Source: Streptomyces spinoverrucosus
Lineage (GTDB): Bacteria; Actinomycetota; Actinomycetes; Streptomycetales; Streptomycetaceae
Reading direction: 5' to 3'
DNA: 64,000 nt
Assembly (NCBI RefSeq): GCF_015712165.1
Contig: NZ_JADPZX010000001.1
Location: 4,481,001 to 4,545,000 of the forward strand
Below the pieces are notes generated by a model. It was given only the letters and a program-made list of their open reading frames with translations, did not search any database and was not told the DNA's origin. The position numbers and the translations under genes were made by a program. This document shows, piece by piece, positions 61,579-64,000 of the stretch (position 1 is the stretch's first letter; every line of letters begins with the position of its first letter).

Positions 61579-64000
61579 TCACGGGCCGGTGTGGACGTAG
61601 GCCGCCCACCAGAGGGGATCGCTGTTCTCGCGGCGCAGGCGCTGGACGGCGGTGTGGAGGGCCTGGGCCGCCTGGTCCGGGGTGATGCGGTGGTCGGGGG
61701 TGGTCAGGCCGGCGTAGAAGGTGTCGGCCACCTTCAGGGCGCAGGCGTCGTCCACGGCCCACTGGGCGGCGACCACGTGGGTGAAGCCCGCCAGCTGGAG
61801 TGTGCCGGCGAGGTGGGCGGCCTCGTCGGGCACGGCCGCGGCGCCCCGTGCGGTTTCGCAGGCCGAGAGGAAGGCCAGCTGGGCGTCGGTGAGGCGGAGG
61901 CGGGAGATGTCCGCGACGGTGAGGGGGCCGGACTGTTCGTGGTCGTGGAGGTAGAGGGCGCCGCCGGCCGAGTCGGTGGGGTCCTGGGTGCCGTGGCCGG
62001 AGAAGTGCAGGTAGGGGTGGGTGGGGAGGGTGTTCAGGAGTTTTTGGCGGGTTGCCTGGGGGCCTGAGAGGACTGTGGTGCGGGGGATGCGTTTCGACAG
62101 TCGTCGTACTTCTGCGGCGGCGTGGGGGAGGGGTGGCAGGCCGGGGGTGTCGGACTGGTCCACGGCCAGGATGTGGGGGGTGGCGGGAGGGGTAGGGCGG
62201 GTCTGGGCGGCGGCCAGGGCTCGGAGGGTTGTGGTGTAGGAGCAGATGTAGTGGTCGGGGAGGGACGGGCCTTTTCGGCCGGTGTAGTGGCCTGCCGCGT
62301 GGAGGGGGAGGAGGGTGAGCAGGCCGGTGGGGCACCACCAGAGGCGGCGGGTGTCCTTCGGCAGGGCGGCCTGGACCGGGGCCGCCACCGTGTCCCAGAG
62401 CCAGGCGAGGGTGCGGGTGAGGATGCGCTGGGCCCGCCAGGTGTCGGCCGGGGAGCGGCCGATGGCGGACAGGGCGTCCAGGAGGGCCTCGGTGCGGTCC
62501 ATCAGGCCGTCGTCCTCGGCGAGGCGCAGGTCGGGGAGCGGGACTGTGTGGACGTCGGTGCGGGTGACGACGAGGGCGTCGCAGCGCACGGTGCTGGTGT
62601 TGACGACGACCACGGGGCCGTGTGCGGCGGCGGACTGGAGCCGTTCGAGGGAGGGGAGCCGGAGGAAGTCCTCCAGGCCGGGCAGCTCCCGGACGCGGGC
62701 CATCAAGTCGTCCATTTCCTGGGCGAGTTCCCGGCGCTGCTCTGCTGCCGCTCGTTGGGCGCGGGTGTCTGCGGTGTCCGTGGGGGGCTGGTTCAGGCGG
62801 GCGCGGATCTCCTGGACGCGGTCGGCGAGGTGCGGGGCCCGGTCCCGTAGGTCGGTCATGTCGTCGCGGGCGTCCAGGGCCTGTGCGAGGAGGACGCCGC
62901 GGCCCTGTTCCAGCAGCCTCAGGGCCTCGTGGGGGCGGCCGGTGTTGAGGGCGACGGCGGCCGCCTCGCCGGCCACGCCCGCCGCGTGGCCGAGGGCGTC
63001 GAGGCGGTCGCGGCGGTCCAGGCCGTGCCAGGCCAGCAGGGGGAGTTCGGCGATGGCGGCGCGGTAGGCGTCCAGCGCCTCGTGCCACTCGCCGGCGACG
63101 GTGGCCGCCACGGCCCAGGCGCGGGCGGCGCGGAAGCGGACCGCCGCGGGGGCGGTGGCGATGGTGGTGGCCTGGCGGAACAGGTCGAATGCGGTGGCCA
63201 GGTCGCCCGGGTCGTCGTCCAGCCGGGCGCGGACGACCAGGGTCTGGCCGAGGGTGGACAGGCTCGACGCGCGTTGTGGGTGGTCCTCGGGGGTGGCTCG
63301 CAGGGCGGTGCGGGCCGCGCCGGCCGCCTCGGCCACGGCGGCCGGGTCGTCGCGGTCGGGGGCCAGGAGCGCGGTGCACAGGTTGGTCAGCAGGAGCGGG
63401 CGCTGCGGGTGTCCGGCGGGGCAGAGGCGGATGGCGTGCCGGAGCCGGTCGATGGCTTCCTCGGCGTCGGCCGGGCTGTCCCGGCCGTCGGAGCGGGCAC
63501 GCAGGGCGAGCGCAAGGTTGGACAGGTGGGTGGCGCGTTGGGGGTGGTCGTCGGGGACGCTGTCGGCTGCCGCGCGGGCCGCCTCGACGGCCTCGTCGGC
63601 GTCGGCGGGCACGCCGGTGCGCCCGTACCGGGAGATCAGGGCCACGGCGAGGTTGCTGCGGTGCAGGGACTCGTCGACGTGCCCGGGTGGCAGCGCGCGT
63701 AGGGCGGCCCGGCACGCCTCGATCGACTCGTCCAGGTCGTCGAGGGCGCCCGACCACTCGTACCGGCGTCGCAGGGCGATACCCAGGTTGGTCAGGTGGA
63801 CGACCAGGGGGCCGGTGTCCGAGGGCGCGGTCGCCTCGACGGATTCCCGGCCGGCCCGTACGGCGTCGGTCAGGTCCTGCTGGGCGCCGTAGGAGATGTA
63901 GCGGGCGAGCAGGGTCGTCGTCAGGTTGGACAGGTAGATCGCGCGGTCCGGGTGGTCGGCGGGGAGGGCCGCGACCGCCTGGTGGCTGAGGTCGACGGCG
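61579..64000 (-). CDS. CHAT-domain (caspase-like) protease with TPR repeats, N-terminus outside the window
   Basis: The visible 807 residues begin with tandem TPR-like repeats (HPDRAIYLSNLTTTLLARY, LVVHLTNLGIALRRRYEW, SLHRSNLAVALISRYG, RATHLSNLALALRARS, RPLLLTNLCTALLAPD). They end in a CHAT peptidase domain with the catalytic His in HPYLHFSGHGTQD and Cys in LAFLSACETARG, then AGTLQLAGFTHVVAAQW and WWAAYVHTGP. CHAT proteases are caspase relatives; some act in bacterial immunity by cleaving an effector when a sensor domain fires. The start codon and any N-terminal domain lie beyond 64000, so partners cannot be judged. Confidence 0.9.
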   Translation of the reverse strand, partial: AVDLSHQAVAALPADHPDRAIYLSNLTTTLLARYISYGAQQDLTDAVRAGRESVEATAPSDTGPLVVHLTNLGIALRRRYEWSGALDDLDESIEACRAALRALPPGHVDESLHRSNLAVALISRYGRTGVPADADEAVEAARAAADSVPDDHPQRATHLSNLALALRARSDGRDSPADAEEAIDRLRHAIRLCPAGHPQRPLLLTNLCTALLAPDRDDPAAVAEAAGAARTALRATPEDHPQRASSLSTLGQTLVVRARLDDDPGDLATAFDLFRQATTIATAPAAVRFRAARAWAVAATVAGEWHEALDAYRAAIAELPLLAWHGLDRRDRLDALGHAAGVAGEAAAVALNTGRPHEALRLLEQGRGVLLAQALDARDDMTDLRDRAPHLADRVQEIRARLNQPPTDTADTRAQRAAAEQRRELAQEMDDLMARVRELPGLEDFLRLPSLERLQSAAAHGPVVVVNTSTVRCDALVVTRTDVHTVPLPDLRLAEDDGLMDRTEALLDALSAIGRSPADTWRAQRILTRTLAWLWDTVAAPVQAALPKDTRRLWWCPTGLLTLLPLHAAGHYTGRKGPSLPDHYICSYTTTLRALAAAQTRPTPPATPHILAVDQSDTPGLPPLPHAAAEVRRLSKRIPRTTVLSGPQATRQKLLNTLPTHPYLHFSGHGTQDPTDSAGGALYLHDHEQSGPLTVADISRLRLTDAQLAFLSACETARGAAAVPDEAAHLAGTLQLAGFTHVVAAQWAVDDACALKVADTFYAGLTTPDHRITPDQAAQALHTAVQRLRRENSDPLWWAAYVHTGP

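Overview
The window is a high-GC actinomycete chromosome segment, almost certainly Streptomyces. This rests on strong G/C third-codon bias, GTG starts, many four-base start/stop overlaps, a bldC gene, and a gene order (SRP RNA, dnaX, purD, purC, purSQL, purF, purM, DUF3073, valine dehydrogenase, bldC, hrpA) that I recall as conserved around SCO4067-SCO4092 of S. coelicolor. No database search was possible; family names come from motifs read in the translations.

Layout. 1-10.2 kb is variable chromosome: a truncated NB-ARC/TPR ATPase, a GlxA/AraC regulator next to a GAPDH gene, a SWIM zinc-finger gene coupled to a SNF2 helicase gene that is frameshifted by a 47-bp palindromic insertion, and a VapBC-like toxin-antitoxin pair with an obvious operator. 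10.3-29.25 kb is a genomic island at the 3' half of a tRNA-Ser(GGA) gene. Three copies of a 53-bp tRNA-derived att core (10381, 13334, 29167) delimit two tandem elements. Element A (about 3 kb) has no integrase and carries a broken membrane-protein gene and an archaeal-type ATPase/nuclease. Element B (about 15.8 kb) is a complete-looking actinomycete integrative and conjugative element (AICE): AIPR-family protein, XRE-TPR and GntR regulators, small transfer/spread genes, an FtsK-type TraB, a prim-pol and a DUF3987 replication protein, an iteron-rich putative origin, Xis and a tyrosine integrase.

The most unusual signal is in element B. Four intercistronic leaders carry 8-12-bp hairpins whose stems differ in sequence but keep pairing, while the 19-20-nt loop is essentially invariant. 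Each is followed by a segment able to pair with the next gene's Shine-Dalgarno. A fifth leader, before traB, has the same shape with another loop. This looks like a shared RNA-level control module for the element's genes.

29.3-64 kb is core chromosome: SRP RNA, dnaX, the dispersed purine genes (purD, purC, purSQL, purF, purM), an ABC exporter/two-component operon with a palindromic operator, an Lsr2-family gene, three tRNA-Gly genes (one UCC isoacceptor with abnormal D and T loops), valine dehydrogenase, bldC, tRNA-Asp and tRNA-Phe genes, hrpA, and a truncated CHAT-protease/TPR gene at the right edge.
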